Positions 18,699-30,500 of a stretch of 34,619 nt of DNA are shown piece by piece. The translations under genes were made by a program, and so were the position numbers. Under the pieces are notes generated by a model. The model ran no database searches. It saw only the letters and a list, made by a program, of their open reading frames with translations, and was not told the DNA's origin. Each line of letters opens with the position of its first letter. Positions within the stretch are counted from its first letter, which is position 1. The stretch lies in NCBI GenBank assembly GCA_900088475.1, contig FLMG01003967.1, positions 1 through 34,619 of the forward strand, read 5' to 3'. Source of the stretch: Hyphochytrium catenoides (lineage: Eukaryota > Sar > Hyphochytriomycetes > Hyphochytriales > Hyphochytriaceae).

Positions 18699-20240
18699 AT
18701 GCGTTCAGGCAGTCTCTTTCTGCTCGTTCTCTGCGTGGGTCTCCTTCCTGTCACCAACTCTAGAGGAGGGGAAAGGCAGCAGTCCTTCTCTCGTTCGAGC
18801 AGGAAAAAGAAAGGGGGAGCTAATAGGACTGATCACCATCGTCTCTCGCGACCACCTCTCCAGGTGGTTGGCTGCACTACTTGTCCTGCCGGCTCACCTT
18901 GCTTTAACTCTGGGAACTCACAGTGCTATCCACTTCTTCAAGCTTGGGGCGCCTCATCCTCTGACAGCTATCAATCCTGCCCTGCAGGGAGTGCTCCTTG
19001 CGCTCCTTTGCAGCTCTCTTACCGCCAGCAATGCACACGTTGCACTGGAGAGAGCTCTGGCGACTGTGTAAACACTTTGAACGGAGCCTGTTTCTCTTCT
19101 GTCTCTCCCAATTGGTCATGCCCATTTGGGACAGCCCCATGTCAGAGGGGAATGGCCTCATCCTCCCCTATCGTTCCTACTGTGGCCTGTGAAGGGCTCT
19201 GTACCCCTGCAAGAGCGTGCTTGCACTCACTAGCTAGAGAATGTTACAATGCTGAAAAGGACGGAAGGTGTCCCAATGGAACCAGGCCGTGTGGCGCTGA
19301 ACCCGGTTCCCTTTCCCAACTCCTTCCACCATCATCTCCTTCGCCGTGCAGCAGCTGCGCCACCGGTTCGCCCGGCTCAGCCTGTATAAACACTCAAGAC
19401 TCTACGTGCTATGACCTAATTGGCGGCCGCTGCCCGACGGGCACTGCTCAATGTCTCTTAGGTTCAAGTATGCTTGACCCAACTGTACCATCTCCAACTC
19501 CACTATTTAACGGAGATGGGTCTTCTTCGGCAACACCATCCTCCTTTAGCTCAACTTTCTCTCCGCGTTCACCTCTGTCGCCTCCTGTTTCTGACGCCAC
19601 TGGGACCATTCCCTCAGGCGCCCCGCATCTGCCTGGACCGTCTGGTACCTCTCCTCTCACGCCTTCAGACAACCAGAGGACAAAAGCTCTGAGTGGTGAT
19701 GATCCTTTGACTTGCACGAGCTGTAGCTCAGCCCTACCTTGCGCCATTCTCTCACCATCCTCGGCTGAAGAAGTATGTGTAGCTGCCCTTACAGCCCAGG
19801 ACTTCTCCACGACCATCACCAAGAGAAACTCGTCTCTCCTTCTTTTCTGTCCCACGGCTTCTGCCTGCTGCTCTACCTTCTCCACTCTCTGTTCCTATGC
19901 TACTCGGTACTGCTACGCTCGGAACCACAGCGACGATGACTGGTGCAATGATGTGTGCAATAGAAGGGGATCTGTTAACTGCCCATCGTTCTGTGTTTGC
20001 AGTGAGACGGACAGGGAAGAAGATACCTCTGCTCCTTCTCAGCCTGAAGATGGCAAAAGCTCTCCTTCCCTGCCGTCAGCAGTGAAAGTTATGCTCATCG
20101 TCTTTGCGTCCCTTGCAGGCGCGGCACTCTTCGGCAGTATCGTCATGCTAATTATCGTCAGGTGTCGGAAGAGGCAGAGGCAGATTGAGGAGGTTCTACA
20201 TTTTGAAGATGAAAGAGAAGACCACTACACAGCTCTCTGA
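18699..20240 (+). CDS. Cysteine-repeat type I membrane protein, paralogue B
   Basis: 513 residues, no intron, ATG at 18699 opening a signal peptide (MRSGSLFLLVLCVGLLPVTN). It has the same order as paralogue A: four six-cysteine repeats (CPAGSAPC, CPFGTAPC, CPNGTRPC, CPTGTAQC), a Ser/Thr/Pro-rich stalk (about residues 260-340), a degenerate repeat, the ITKRNSSLLLFCP block and the WCNDVCNRRG...CPSFCVC module. A membrane helix (about 461-487) is followed by a basic stop and a 26-residue tail ending EDHYTAL; YTAL is again YxxPhi. The tail is closer to that of A than the stalks are, and 28 nt (19813-19840) match A exactly at 6246-6273. The two genes point away from each other with the antiporter between them. 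Likely a duplicated receptor or cell-surface protein; ligand and partner unknown. Confidence 0.8.
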   Translation: MRSGSLFLLVLCVGLLPVTNSRGGERQQSFSRSSRKKKGGANRTDHHRLSRPPLQVVGCTTCPAGSPCFNSGNSQCYPLLQAWGASSSDSYQSCPAGSAPCAPLQLSYRQQCTRCTGESSGDCVNTLNGACFSSVSPNWSCPFGTAPCQRGMASSSPIVPTVACEGLCTPARACLHSLARECYNAEKDGRCPNGTRPCGAEPGSLSQLLPPSSPSPCSSCATGSPGSACINTQDSTCYDLIGGRCPTGTAQCLLGSSMLDPTVPSPTPLFNGDGSSSATPSSFSSTFSPRSPLSPPVSDATGTIPSGAPHLPGPSGTSPLTPSDNQRTKALSGDDPLTCTSCSSALPCAILSPSSAEEVCVAALTAQDFSTTITKRNSSLLLFCPTASACCSTFSTLCSYATRYCYARNHSDDDWCNDVCNRRGSVNCPSFCVCSETDREEDTSAPSQPEDGKSSPSLPSAVKVMLIVFASLAGAALFGSIVMLIIVRCRKRQRQIEEVLHFEDEREDHYTAL

Positions 20241-20741
20241 GTAATATTCGAACTAAAGGGATAGAAGCCGTACTTGCACACCCGTACAAGTCGATCCTTC
20301 CATAGCAGCGCTCCCGCTAGGTATAGAGAAAAGAGTTAGATGACGACTAGTGTACTTTCCAGTGTGTCTGCTTTAGATATACTATTTATTCAAAAATCCT
20401 GCAGTTCCTGCGGCAGGAAGTGTGATTGGTAGGGCTCATCACCTTCCTCTATATACATCAGAAAAAGCCAAGCTCCCTTAATCCCCTCAGAAAGTTGGTC
20501 AAACTTTGATCCTCGCGAGGTATCGACCACGTTCCCAAGTCAAACCTCGGTGATAGGACTTGTAGCAGGAGCTGCGGCTGAAAAAGATTGTGTCCACCTG
20601 ACGTCTTGTTCTTTACTCTCACGCAGTGGCTGAAAGAAGATTAACAAGGATGCAGCGAAGGAACGACATAGCCCTTTACGGATGGGGACAAGGCATAAAC
20701 GGAGAAACATGAGCAAGAAATGCTTTGCAGAGCTCGACAAG
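20241..20741. other. Convergent spacer between paralogue B and AMPK beta
   Basis: 501 bp between two 3' ends. No coding signal and no clear poly(A) hexamer on either strand; an AT-rich stretch at about 20375-20398 is the only visible feature. Confidence 0.55.
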
Positions 20742-22568
20742 CTATGCGCCCGGCATCAGACTGTAGTACACTGTCGTCACAAACTTCTGCCTATACCTGT
20801 GACAAAGAGCAGTTACAGAAGGGAAACAATACGCTTAGTCGGCGGAAGTCAAGCTGTATAACTCTCAAAGCGAGAAGGTTTCGGAAAAGTGCAGAAGNNN
20901 NNNNNNNNNNNNNNNNNNNNNNNNNNNNNNNNNNNNNNNNNNNNNNNNNNCACCATCATTCCATCCTTAATAGCCGTGCAATAGAGATGATTCAGAGCCA
21001 CATGCTGCGGGATGGGGAGCAGATGTGTGTCGACTGTAGGGGGTACCTAGACGTAGAGGGAGACGCAATGGAGATAGAGTCAGCGCCTGCGAAATAGAGC
21101 AGTAAAATTGACAATGGGATAACCCTAACGAGATGAACTTCAAAGAAGTGAGGAGTCCTTCTTGTCAAGGGTCCCTACTCAAACGATAAAAGGCCCAAGG
21201 TACAGAGGACACACCGTGCCCCCTAAGAGGCGCTAAGATAGGACCTCTCGTCCTTGTCAGCCAGCTAATCGCTACAATAGGGAAAACATTCTACTAAAGA
21301 GCTGCTGTCTTCTTGCACTTATCGCCACGAAGGGGGTATGGCTGACCTTGTTAAGGATAATGTGTCGTAAATGAGGAGGCAGAGGCGGTGGCTCCTTAGT
21401 GTACATCTCAAAATCAGGAAACTCGGTCCCATACTTGAAGTTAGGGTTGGATAGACCTGGAAAGTTTCCAATGAGATGGAGAAGGACATCAGCGAGCTAG
21501 AGCAATTAGCGCTGCCAACGCGCGAAGAGGAAGACCGCGGTACACAAGCCAAAGAAGAGGCCTTAGTGGGAATGGTACGAAGTAGGAGTGAAAAGCTAAT
21601 AAACTGTATTGTTGAGAAGTGGGGAGAGCAACTATAGTTTAGGAAACAGAGAAGGACTGATAGGTTGAACGTACTGCGGGCAAATTCATCTTCGCCCAAG
21701 TCCTTCAAGGCCTTGAAATCACTGACGTCTATAAAGTTATTGATGTTGCCTTCGATGTCTGCCACAGTGGGCTAATATAGCAGGTTCGGATAATTTAGCG
21801 CAACCTCGTTACTCTTAGTGTGAGGGAAGCAATACCTGGTCAGGGGCGAACCTCCATTCATCATCAACTATAAACTTGTACGCATGCTTCCCCTATAGAC
21901 TTCTGGGGTTAGCAAGCCACATGAAGGTGATTTCGGACCATCCTTGACTCACCTTAGGGATATTGACAATGTACGTGAAGTCATTTCCACTCCGGTGCAT
22001 GGGAAGCTAGGACGCGGAAAAGGGGACGGAGGAGTGAGACCAGCCGAAACTGGAGGGACTTTGGGCATTTAGGCGACAGGGAAAGCAAGAGCAAGCAGGA
22101 GAGCAGGAAACATATAAACTTCTCAGTGCCACACCTGCTTGTGCCAGCCATTAAAGGTCCCAGTGATGTAGACCTGCCGACCACCGTGCTCCCAACGGAA
22201 CACAGTCGGGACAATATGACTTGCTATTCAGTAGAGCAGGCTAGTAAGATGACGCTGCAAGGCAGTACGACTCCTGCTTACACTTACTGGAATCCAAAGG
22301 ACCCGAGTCTGTTTCCATGGCGTCGCCACCTTCACCACGCTCGGACGCAGCTCTGCGAGAAGGAGAATGAGGGCATGCTAAGCTCAATATGGGGTTACGT
22401 GAAGCTCTAAGAAGATAGATGGGAATCTTACCCGGACGTATATTGACTGTAGAATCCCTCTGGGGTCGTTGTTGACGATGATGTAACACCAAGCTCTCTG
22501 CCTTGAGGGTAACTCCCATCGGCCGCCACGAAGGAGATGCCCTCATCTCGACTAGAGGTTGTCCCCAT
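20742..22568 (-). CDS. AMPK beta subunit (SNF1/GAL83-type) with glycogen-binding CBM48
   Basis: This is the scaffold subunit of the AMP-activated kinase trimer, joining alpha to gamma and binding glycogen. Exons (minus): 22568-22432, 22352-22288, 22223-22135, 22006-21953, 21892-21836, 21771-21675, 21456-21347, 21046-20951 (runs into the gap) and 20796-20742; about 257 residues. It starts MGTTSS, a good N-myristoylation signal. The CBM48 spans residues about 66-146: VPTVFRWEHGG, GTFNGWHKQ, HAYKFIVDDEW and GNINNFIDV. Equivalents of the sugar-contacting Trp, Lys and Trp of mammalian beta are Trp94, Lys121 and Trp128, and Ser103 sits where mammalian Ser108 does. The C-terminal domain is clear from EPPPLPPHLRHIILNK, then HVALNHLYCTAIKDGMMV, and after the gap YRQKFVTTVYYSLMPGA. 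Short and simple compared with animal beta; the myristoyl site suggests membrane recruitment. Confidence 0.92.
20898..20950. other. Assembly gap (53 N)
   Basis: A run of N inside the AMPK beta gene. It hides the end of the penultimate coding exon and its splice donor; on the family pattern only a handful of residues should be missing, so the gap size may be nominal. Confidence 0.98.
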
Positions 22569-23545
22569 GCTTCTTACCCTTGCTATTCAACCTTCCTCCT
22601 CAAGGTTTACCCGATGGCAAACCTCCGTCCCTTCTACAGACTATGCACTCCAGTGGCTGAGGGAGAAGCGAAAGCTATTCAAGCTGGTCGAAAACAACTA
22701 CGATCTTGCACGAGAAGAAATTGGGCTTTCCGTCCTTTCTAGGGCAACTCCTACACTTGGCTTGCAGATAGCAAGTGTAGATCTCAAGGCCGCATCAACC
22801 AGACTCTGAACTACATGCAGCTCAATCTTCAAGTTCCGGAAAGCACTCACACATGGGGGAGGCAAGCCAGTCCTCCTCCATAATAAGAGATGACAGATGA
22901 CCATGCTATGGAGAAAGAACGAAAATTCAGAGATTTTTATTATAATAACTACTGCAGACTTGAGATCTCAAAATGGGCCGCACTCTCACACGTTTTGTCG
23001 GTGGTACCAACTTTTTCGCGCTCTATCCAGCACGTAACAAAGCGGTGCGATCGCCATGAGGTGTGTCAGCGGGAGGAATTTTACCAGGCAAAGAAATCAC
23101 TTATCCTAGTCTAGATAATCATATCCTCTAGTTACCGGAGGTTTGAGAAGCTCCATCATCAACAGAGAGCGGGAGGATCTTCGGCTTCTCATGCCAACAG
23201 CCGTCAAGGCTCTTCATCCAGAGCTCTGCTCGGTCCTTGCGCCTCCTTCCATCAGCTCGCCTCTCATCACTTAGCAATGTCATCTTCCTCCCTAGTGCTT
23301 CAGCTAAGAGCAGCCCTTACGACAGCGTTTCCGCATCTTCATTTATCTGTCACAGCTGCTTACACCTGTCAGAGGGATTCTTCTATGCAGTGATGTGCCT
23401 AGAGATCAAGTGAAAAACCGCCAGTCATGGCGATCCCTCTCACTGGCAAGCTCAAGAGCTGCACTCAGGACTACGGCATAGGGATCATCACTTACTGAGA
23501 AGGGATTTTATTGGCAGCTTGCACACAACAGGAGCGGTGCGTGCG
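22569..23545. other. Divergent intergenic region (AMPK beta / MFS transporter)
   Basis: 977 bp between two start codons on opposite strands, presumably the promoters of both. Frames present here are short and have no family signal. No GA tract is seen, unlike other upstream regions of the window. Confidence 0.6.
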
Positions 23546-26158
23546 ATGGAGACTGAGCCAATACTGAAGGCTCGAGCTGGCGCACGGCAGCATCCTGTTG
23601 GCATCTTGGTGAAAGCTGCCTATTTTTTCAATAATCTAGCGCCTGCAGCTCTCCAGCCCTTCCTTCCGGTAAGCCACGCTGCGTCGTGCAGAAATCGAAG
23701 TCACGGAGACATGAAGCCTCTGCCTTACTGACGCATAGGTTATATTCTGGAACCATGGTCGCTCGGTTTTTGAGATTGGTCTACTTCTTTTCATCCCAGC
23801 GATTGTGTCGATTATTGGCGCCCCTTTCTGGTGCTCGATGGCGAAAGGGCCAAGAAGAGAGCGCCTTGTTCACATGTTTTGCATTGCATCTGGAGCCGCC
23901 TTGATGTATACGATCACTGCTTTTAAGGTCAGTAGTAAGCGTCCGATCGAATCCACGGGCCTCTCAGATGCTGTCGCCATATGTAGACTCTTACTGGTCT
24001 TATCGCCGTCGTGGCGGCTGCCAACCTTCAGCTCTCAGCTGTCTTTCCTCTGCTGGATAAGAAGATGATCCGACACCTTGAGCTATCAGAAGATGAGGAT
24101 GTCAGAGCCTACAGGTAGCGCTTGGGGTTTATCAGCGCCTTCCACAGCTTCTGCTTGTAGGGATAAGTGCCCGTCTCCTTCGCTTGCCAGCCTTCAGCTC
24201 TGCTACCTTCTCTCCTAGACATGGAAATTACTGTTGCACCTATAACTTCATTGGTGCTTAGTGACCCTCGTCCACCGTCGTGGTTTCCTACTGACCTTAG
24301 CCTTGGTCATCTTTGTCTGCACGGTCTGCCATGGTCCGTTTTCCTCCTTATGGCAGGTTCTCTGGCACCAGTGGCGTCGTCCTAGGCGCCCTTTCCTCGG
24401 GCTTACTAGTGGCGTGGCAAGGTGACGCTGACTGGGCCCTTGCGGTCTTTCTTGTTGGCCACGGGATGAACCTTGCCGTGGTCCTCCTCCTTCCTATCAG
24501 GGAGCTGACTGAAGATGTCATAATTCCTCTCAGCGGCGGAGGGAGCCTGCTTTCCTCCGTCTTTGGTTCTCTTCCTCTGCTGGTCCAGGTCAGTCTTCGA
24601 TTCATTTTCTTTCTTTCCACTCCACGAAATCTTCTTCAATGTGTACCAACCTCTCGCACCTTTCTCTCCTCAAGAGGCGGGACGTTGCCATGCTCATGAT
24701 CGTGACTTTGAGCTCCTCATTCCTTCATGGCGTCATCACGTGCTACCTGGCTTTCTACCTATACTCCGTGACAGGTTTGAGCCTCCTACGCTTCTGGCTT
24801 ACTTCGTCTGTCTACGTGTGTGTTGTACACTTGCCGGGTGCAATATTCTCTCTTGGCTATTTGGCTTGTCTGGCCTGGCACTGTCAAAGCTTCCTGTCGT
24901 AAAGCGTTTACCCTCAGGCGTCTTCTCCTTCATCCGGTCTTCAGTCTGCCACATATCATTCTTCATCCTTTCTCCTCTCTCTCGCTCTCACCGTCTCTGA
25001 TGGCGCCGGTCAACGGTTAATGTTCAACCAATTGCTTTGCGTCGTTGTTCTCTCAGTTCTTATTTGTGACTATTGCAGAGTCCGGCATTCTGGTGGGAAT
25101 GCTTGTCGCCGCGCAGACGGCATCCGAAGTATTTATTTACGAGGTTGTCGCCGAACCGTGGTACCAACGCCTAGGAATGGTGGGACTTCTTTACCTGGCT
25201 GCTGCTGCCTTTGCCATCCGACTTCTCTTCTTTGCCAGTGGCCCTCCAGGCTGGTCTATCGTCGTGGTGGAGGCGCTTCTTAATGGTAAGAGGGTGATCG
25301 ACGCAGGAGAACCTGTCCAATATTACGAGTCGGAGTAAGGTACCAAGGAAGGAGACAAAACAAGCAGACAGAACTGATGAAATGGTCCCTAAAACTTCCA
25401 TACGGTCGTTGGCATTCACGGCCTTTGCACCGTGCGTTCCTTCCTTCTCTTTGCTCTTTAAGTGGATAAAACCGTATTTTCACTTCGTTTCTGCCTTTCC
25501 GTTTTGCATGGTGATCGCTCCTAATGGTGACTACATCTCTAGGGTTGTCCTTCGTGGTGGTTTGGAACCTTACTGCCGTGTACGCCTGCTGCGCAGTGCC
25601 CTTAGAGCTAGAGGGGTATTGCATGAGCGCTCTATCACTTATAAGGAACTGCGTCGGCTTTAGTCTAGCAGCTCTCGTGGGTGGACTAGTATGGGAGCTG
25701 ACAGGCCCTCGTACTCTATGGTTTGTGACAGCCGGTACAGTACCTCTACTCTTTTGGATCATTCTAATCTTCAGGACAGCCAAAGGTAGGATTGGCAGTG
25801 CTAATCTCCTCCACATCTATCACGCCTATTCCTTTTGGTCGCTTGCGTCGAAGATCATCGTCCTCTTACTAGGCTAGCTTCTCTGCCTTGACGACCTTAA
25901 TAGTTCTTAGCATTACATCCTACCTCCGATATATCCTTATCTGTCACTGACAGCATCGAAATTGTATTTCCATCAGACAATCCTCCTTTAAGAAGCTTCT
26001 TTGTTTTTTCATCATCTTCTGTTTCCACAGTTGACGAGGATGAGGAGATCAACATCGACATTATTGTGCCGATTCAAGAGACAAGGATAGAACCTCGGCC
26101 TCCAGAGAGAGAAATGTCCAGGGCTCTTAGTCGGCGGCTCTCAATTGGCGCGCTGTGA
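23546..26158 (+). CDS. MFS_1-like 12-helix transporter
   Basis: Eight exons join in phase to 449 residues: 23546-23668, 23739-23927, 23987-24114, 24357-24588, 24675-24774, 25079-25285, 25543-25785 and 26031-26158. The start is the first ATG in frame (METEPILKAR); the frame extends a little upstream only with non-ATG codons. Family signs of the MFS_1-like group are the first helix KAAYFFNNLAPAALQPFLPV, the loop GAPFWCSMAKGPRRERL, DKKMIRHLELSED before the middle helices, the fourth-exon stretch SGTSGVVLGALSSGLL, and the late ARNCVGF-like segment (LSLIRNCVGFSLAALVGGLV) followed by WELTGPRTLWFV. The substrate cannot be told; members include uncharacterised sugar or nucleoside-type carriers. The C-terminal tail is acidic then basic (VDEDEEINIDIIV ... 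RALSRRLSIGAL) and cytosolic by prediction. Confidence 0.85.
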
Positions 26159-26507
26159 GGGGGACCTGTAAGGCGTAGCCAATATCTTTTCTTCTCTACT
26201 TGCTCTTCCTCCGCTAACGACCAACAGCAAGAACGCTTACTCTCTGGACTACAAGGCTGCAGAAGGACAGCAAAAGCGAGGTGTTGAAGAGTCATGGCCC
26301 CGAGACAAGTAGTGTATACTAGGACTGAGACTTTGTGCAAAGTAGCGGACAACGCTTGCGTAATGTAGCTTTTCAAAGAAGGAAGGAATGACCGACAGCA
26401 TGAGAAACCGGCCGATAAGATGACGTCTTAAGTTAAGGCATAAATGAACAGCCAGGAAGAAACGTTGCAGAGGTAAGAGATCAAAGACAAATATAATGGC
26501 AGAAGCG
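26159..26507. other. Convergent spacer between the MFS and WDR60 genes
   Basis: 349 bp between two stop codons. A TGTAA lies just after the transporter stop (near 26168); no AATAAA was seen on either strand. No coding signal. Confidence 0.55.
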
Positions 26508-27459
26508 CTAAAGAACGGTCTTGAAAAGGTTTTGAACGAAGGCTTCCTCGTCTTTTGTCTTGATCACCAAAGCGGGGCTGTAGAGCATGAAAGGAGAGAG
26601 AACAACATCAATTTGCCGACCTCAGCACTGTTAGAGTACAGATAGAAGCTAGATGACACTATGCACAAAGCGACTTGGCTACCTGAGATTTCCCACTATA
26701 ACGGTCCCTTCTTCGACTCTGACCATGCAAGGCTGTCGTGTCCGATGCCTGACCGAGCTACATAGGGTTAAATATAGGAAAAACGTCATCAGCCCTAGGT
26801 TTGTCACCGACAGAGGAAGGAAGTGCGCAGAATGATGGGTGTGGACTACGGAGAGCAAGAAGGATCCGCAACGTACGACAAACTAATGACATTTTGGCTC
26901 TTCATTGCTGCTTTTGTCCTCGATCTATAATGTATGCATGGGCTCTAAGGAGGTACAGTCGTTAGTCCATTAGCAACCCCGATTGGAACAATGAATAGAG
27001 AAATGTCACTCAAGCCAAGATAAAAGTGTCATTCAAAGATGTTATACAAAGCTTGGGTCTATCAGTGGAAAAAAACATCCTAGAGTGTTCTGAGTCCTAA
27101 AAATAGCGGGCCAGTGGCATGAATATGTAGAGGTAAAAAGCCCCAGTTGCATGCAGCAGAAGGGTGCAAACTGAAGGACATAGAGGAAAAGATGAATCTG
27201 TATCGTACATAGACATCTCTCTTGAGATCCCAGGCGAGGATATCGCCCAAGGCTGTAGAGGCAAAGAACACCGCCGGACGGGAGGGAGACCACTGCAAGG
27301 AGACTATGCCTTCTCCTGTCTTCTCGGCCCAGAGAGTGTGGTCATAATGCAAGACTAAGGACGCAAGAGACAGCATGTGGACACTGCCATAACAATAGAA
27401 GCGTAAGTCAAGACCCCAAAGATACAGTGTAGATAAGACAATAGCCAAAGGAAAAGAGG

Positions 27460-27505
<46 letters not shown>

Positions 27506-30500
27506 TGCTTGAGGAAAGGCAGGTCGTCCCACCTGACATCCCCATTGCTCCAGCCAATCAGCAGTATATCAGGATAAAACGGAGATATTTTCACCGAGGA
27601 CGGAAACGCCAAAGAGTAAGAGAGAGCTTGAGGTCGTGACAGGACCGTAGGATCTAGAGAGAAAGGTGAACGAATACACGAGATGCGGTTAGCATTGAGA
27701 GACATGTTCGTTAAGTTGTTGAAGATGATCTCTGAATGCACTACTACGTGGGAGAAGATGGAAGGTATGGCAGGCCGAACAGCACACCAAGGACATTTTT
27801 TACGAGGAGGAACAGGACAACTGATGCAGTCAGGGCGAAAGAAAAAAGGGGGAATAGCATACAAGACCGGAGACTCACTTCCTCCAAATCTTGAGCCGTA
27901 GATCACACTTCCTGATAGGGTGCCTACCACATATCTGGTTGTTTGAGACAGATTAGTAGAATGAACTGACCAGCGGTATGGACACGGGAAAGGGAATGAG
28001 TGAGAGGTAGTTGACAGACCTCAGTCAATAGTAGCACGAGATATGCAGCCCGTCAACACATGGACCAGTTCTAGACATCTTAAGAACACTCATGAAAGAA
28101 GAATAAAGAGAGCAATGGCAAGAAGACGGAGATAGCGGTAGAGGAGACAGTGAAAGATTGCGATGCGGCTTAACTGGTTGGCATTCCCTGGCACAAAGTC
28201 CATGCATGCAACTTGAGGACCTTTAGATGCCCAGGAGGGAAGGAAGGAGAATTGAGGCTCAAGTGAGTGATATATCACCTACTCACTAGCAAAGACAAGG
28301 GCTCTGAGGGCAGTGACGAGTAGACATTATAGAGTTGCCAGACTTTAAAGCACAACTGCACAGAGAGAGTGAAGGAAAGGCAAAACGGCTGATTTCACGA
28401 GTGCATGCGTCGCAAGAGCTGTGGCTAAGGGAGAGAGAGATCCAAAAAACGTCTATCGCAAAGATTGCCGGGAAGCGACGGAAATGTACCTGGGAATCGT
28501 CCTTTGCCAAGGTCAAATATAACGTCAACGGCTGCAGTCTTCAGCAACTTCACTCGTCCTCCGGTACTCAGACCCAAGTCAGACTCAGAACCAGCCCTAA
28601 CATAGAGTCAAGGTTGCGCGTTGGGATGAGAGAGCAGAAAGGACATAGTGAAAGGACATAGGGAAGAGAGTAGGCAGCCTAGCTATATCGCTGACATTGA
28701 ACACAGGCGCGGCCCTATGACTCAAAATTGCGTTTCGGATCAGCGCAAGGCGCAAGAAGGGGATTGGAATCGAAGTGCAGATAAAAGCAAGACGAGAGAA
28801 GCATTGGCCAAAATGATGGAGGAGTGATCGAGAGAGCTCTTACATATCTCCCCGCTGGAGCTCTACCACGCTCCAGATAATCAAGATGCCCCTGTCGTCT
28901 AGCGATGCGACCTGAATGACTCCACGGCCTTCCATAAGCGTCGAAGTCAAAGTGTAGAGAGGTCATAGCATGTACGTTTGAGTGACAGGGTAGCCATTCA
29001 AGAGAAGAGGTAAGAGCATCGTACCGTTGCCAAGCTGATTGAGCGGCAACAAGCCGCACTACGAGAGAGCAGCACAGCAAGAGAGAAAAAAGTCAGGCAA
29101 CTCAGACTTGAGTTCAAGGGGATAGAACTGTGGATGCTGTAGGACTTGCAGGTCTGGATAGGTAGACGGCAAGAAAGTAAGCACCCCGTGGTATTGACCA
29201 CTGAAGAACTAGTTGATGATGGGAGGAGAAAGACGGGTTCAACAGCTTCATAAGCAGTCTGAGAAGGAATATCACTAGTCGAGCTGCTTCATCCCCCTTA
29301 CTATGACTGACTGGTGACCCTCGCTTCCCATCATGGCGGTAGTGAACGTTGGCCGCCGGAATTCTTTGCTGACTTTGATATCCACGCTCCCTGGTGATAA
29401 GGTGAGTGAACAAACGCCACCCAACACGGCAGTAGGGATATAATTAGAGAAAATGAAGGATGAACCGCAATGAAGCCAAGATGGGCGCTAAGCAGACCCT
29501 ACTGTCGATTGCATATCACCAAATGATGTGCTGTAGATGCAGACATTAAGGTTGGGGGGCTGACAGAAGAGCATCAGAGATATTCTAGGCGAGGGGAGCG
29601 AAGTAATGGTTGTTGCGAGTCCTACCACTATGCAAGGACTTCGGCTCTCTAAGGTCCCACAGCTCTATTATTCCTGAGTTACTTCCAGCTAAGACCAAAC
29701 GATTCTGATCTGCCAAACTGCAGCAGCAGACCATAGCTTCGCTAATCAACACTCTATAGGGAATAAACACTATGAGTGAAAAATCGGAGACTGTAAGGAA
29801 AGCCTTACGAAGCGATGGTAGCAGCGGAGAGAGCCGCCCCTCTCCTCCACCATAAGAACGATAACGATCGAGGCAAGAGAATAGTGTTGGGCACGAACGT
29901 CACCACTAAGAAGAGAGGTAGAGTGCCCCTACCTTGAAGGTGCAATGGGCGAGTTGACGTCCCAGACCGTGAGGATACTCTTGCTTCGCAGTGGATACTT
30001 CTCCGAGTATCTCTCTAATGTGGGTGAGAGGTTCAGAGGGTCGTGACGTAGATGAAACTTGGTTGGCTGTGTAACGATAAGAGTACTTGATCGAAAAGGA
30101 CAAAGGACACACCGAGACATAGGAAAGGCTGATTCACATCGGGGAGGGCGACCGAGATAGACGGAGTGGCAAGGTAAAGGGACTTATCTATAAGAACAGC
30201 TTGAAGCAGAAGGGATTCTTGTATCTTACTTACCTTCCAACTTCTGGTATGCTGCTACGAGCAAATAGGGCGACGATGGAGAGAAGCTAACATCTATGAA
30301 GACGAGCGGCCAGGTAAAAGAAATTAGCTCATAAACATGAAGATTCAAGAGCTGGGTTAAGGGGAAGGTCCTGGTCACACAGACATTCGCAAGAAAGCTT
30401 CATCCGCTTTGCATTACCTGCGACTCTTCTGCCTTCCAGCTCCTCTTTCATTTCTCTGTCCTCCTTCCAGGCGAGCTCCTCACCCTCTTCTTTCCCTCCT

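Noticed and set aside
20720-21097. 125-codon plus-strand ORF across the N gap
   Set aside because: Antisense to AMPK beta exons that have strong family motifs.
21457-21510. Longer AMPK beta exon 7 (LADVLLHLIGNFPG)
   Set aside because: In frame, but the acceptors before it have the wrong phase; the acceptor at 21457 works and matches the family spacing.
24167-24385. 72-codon ORF in the MFS gene
   Set aside because: Lies in an intron (24115-24356) and is out of step with the flanking exons.
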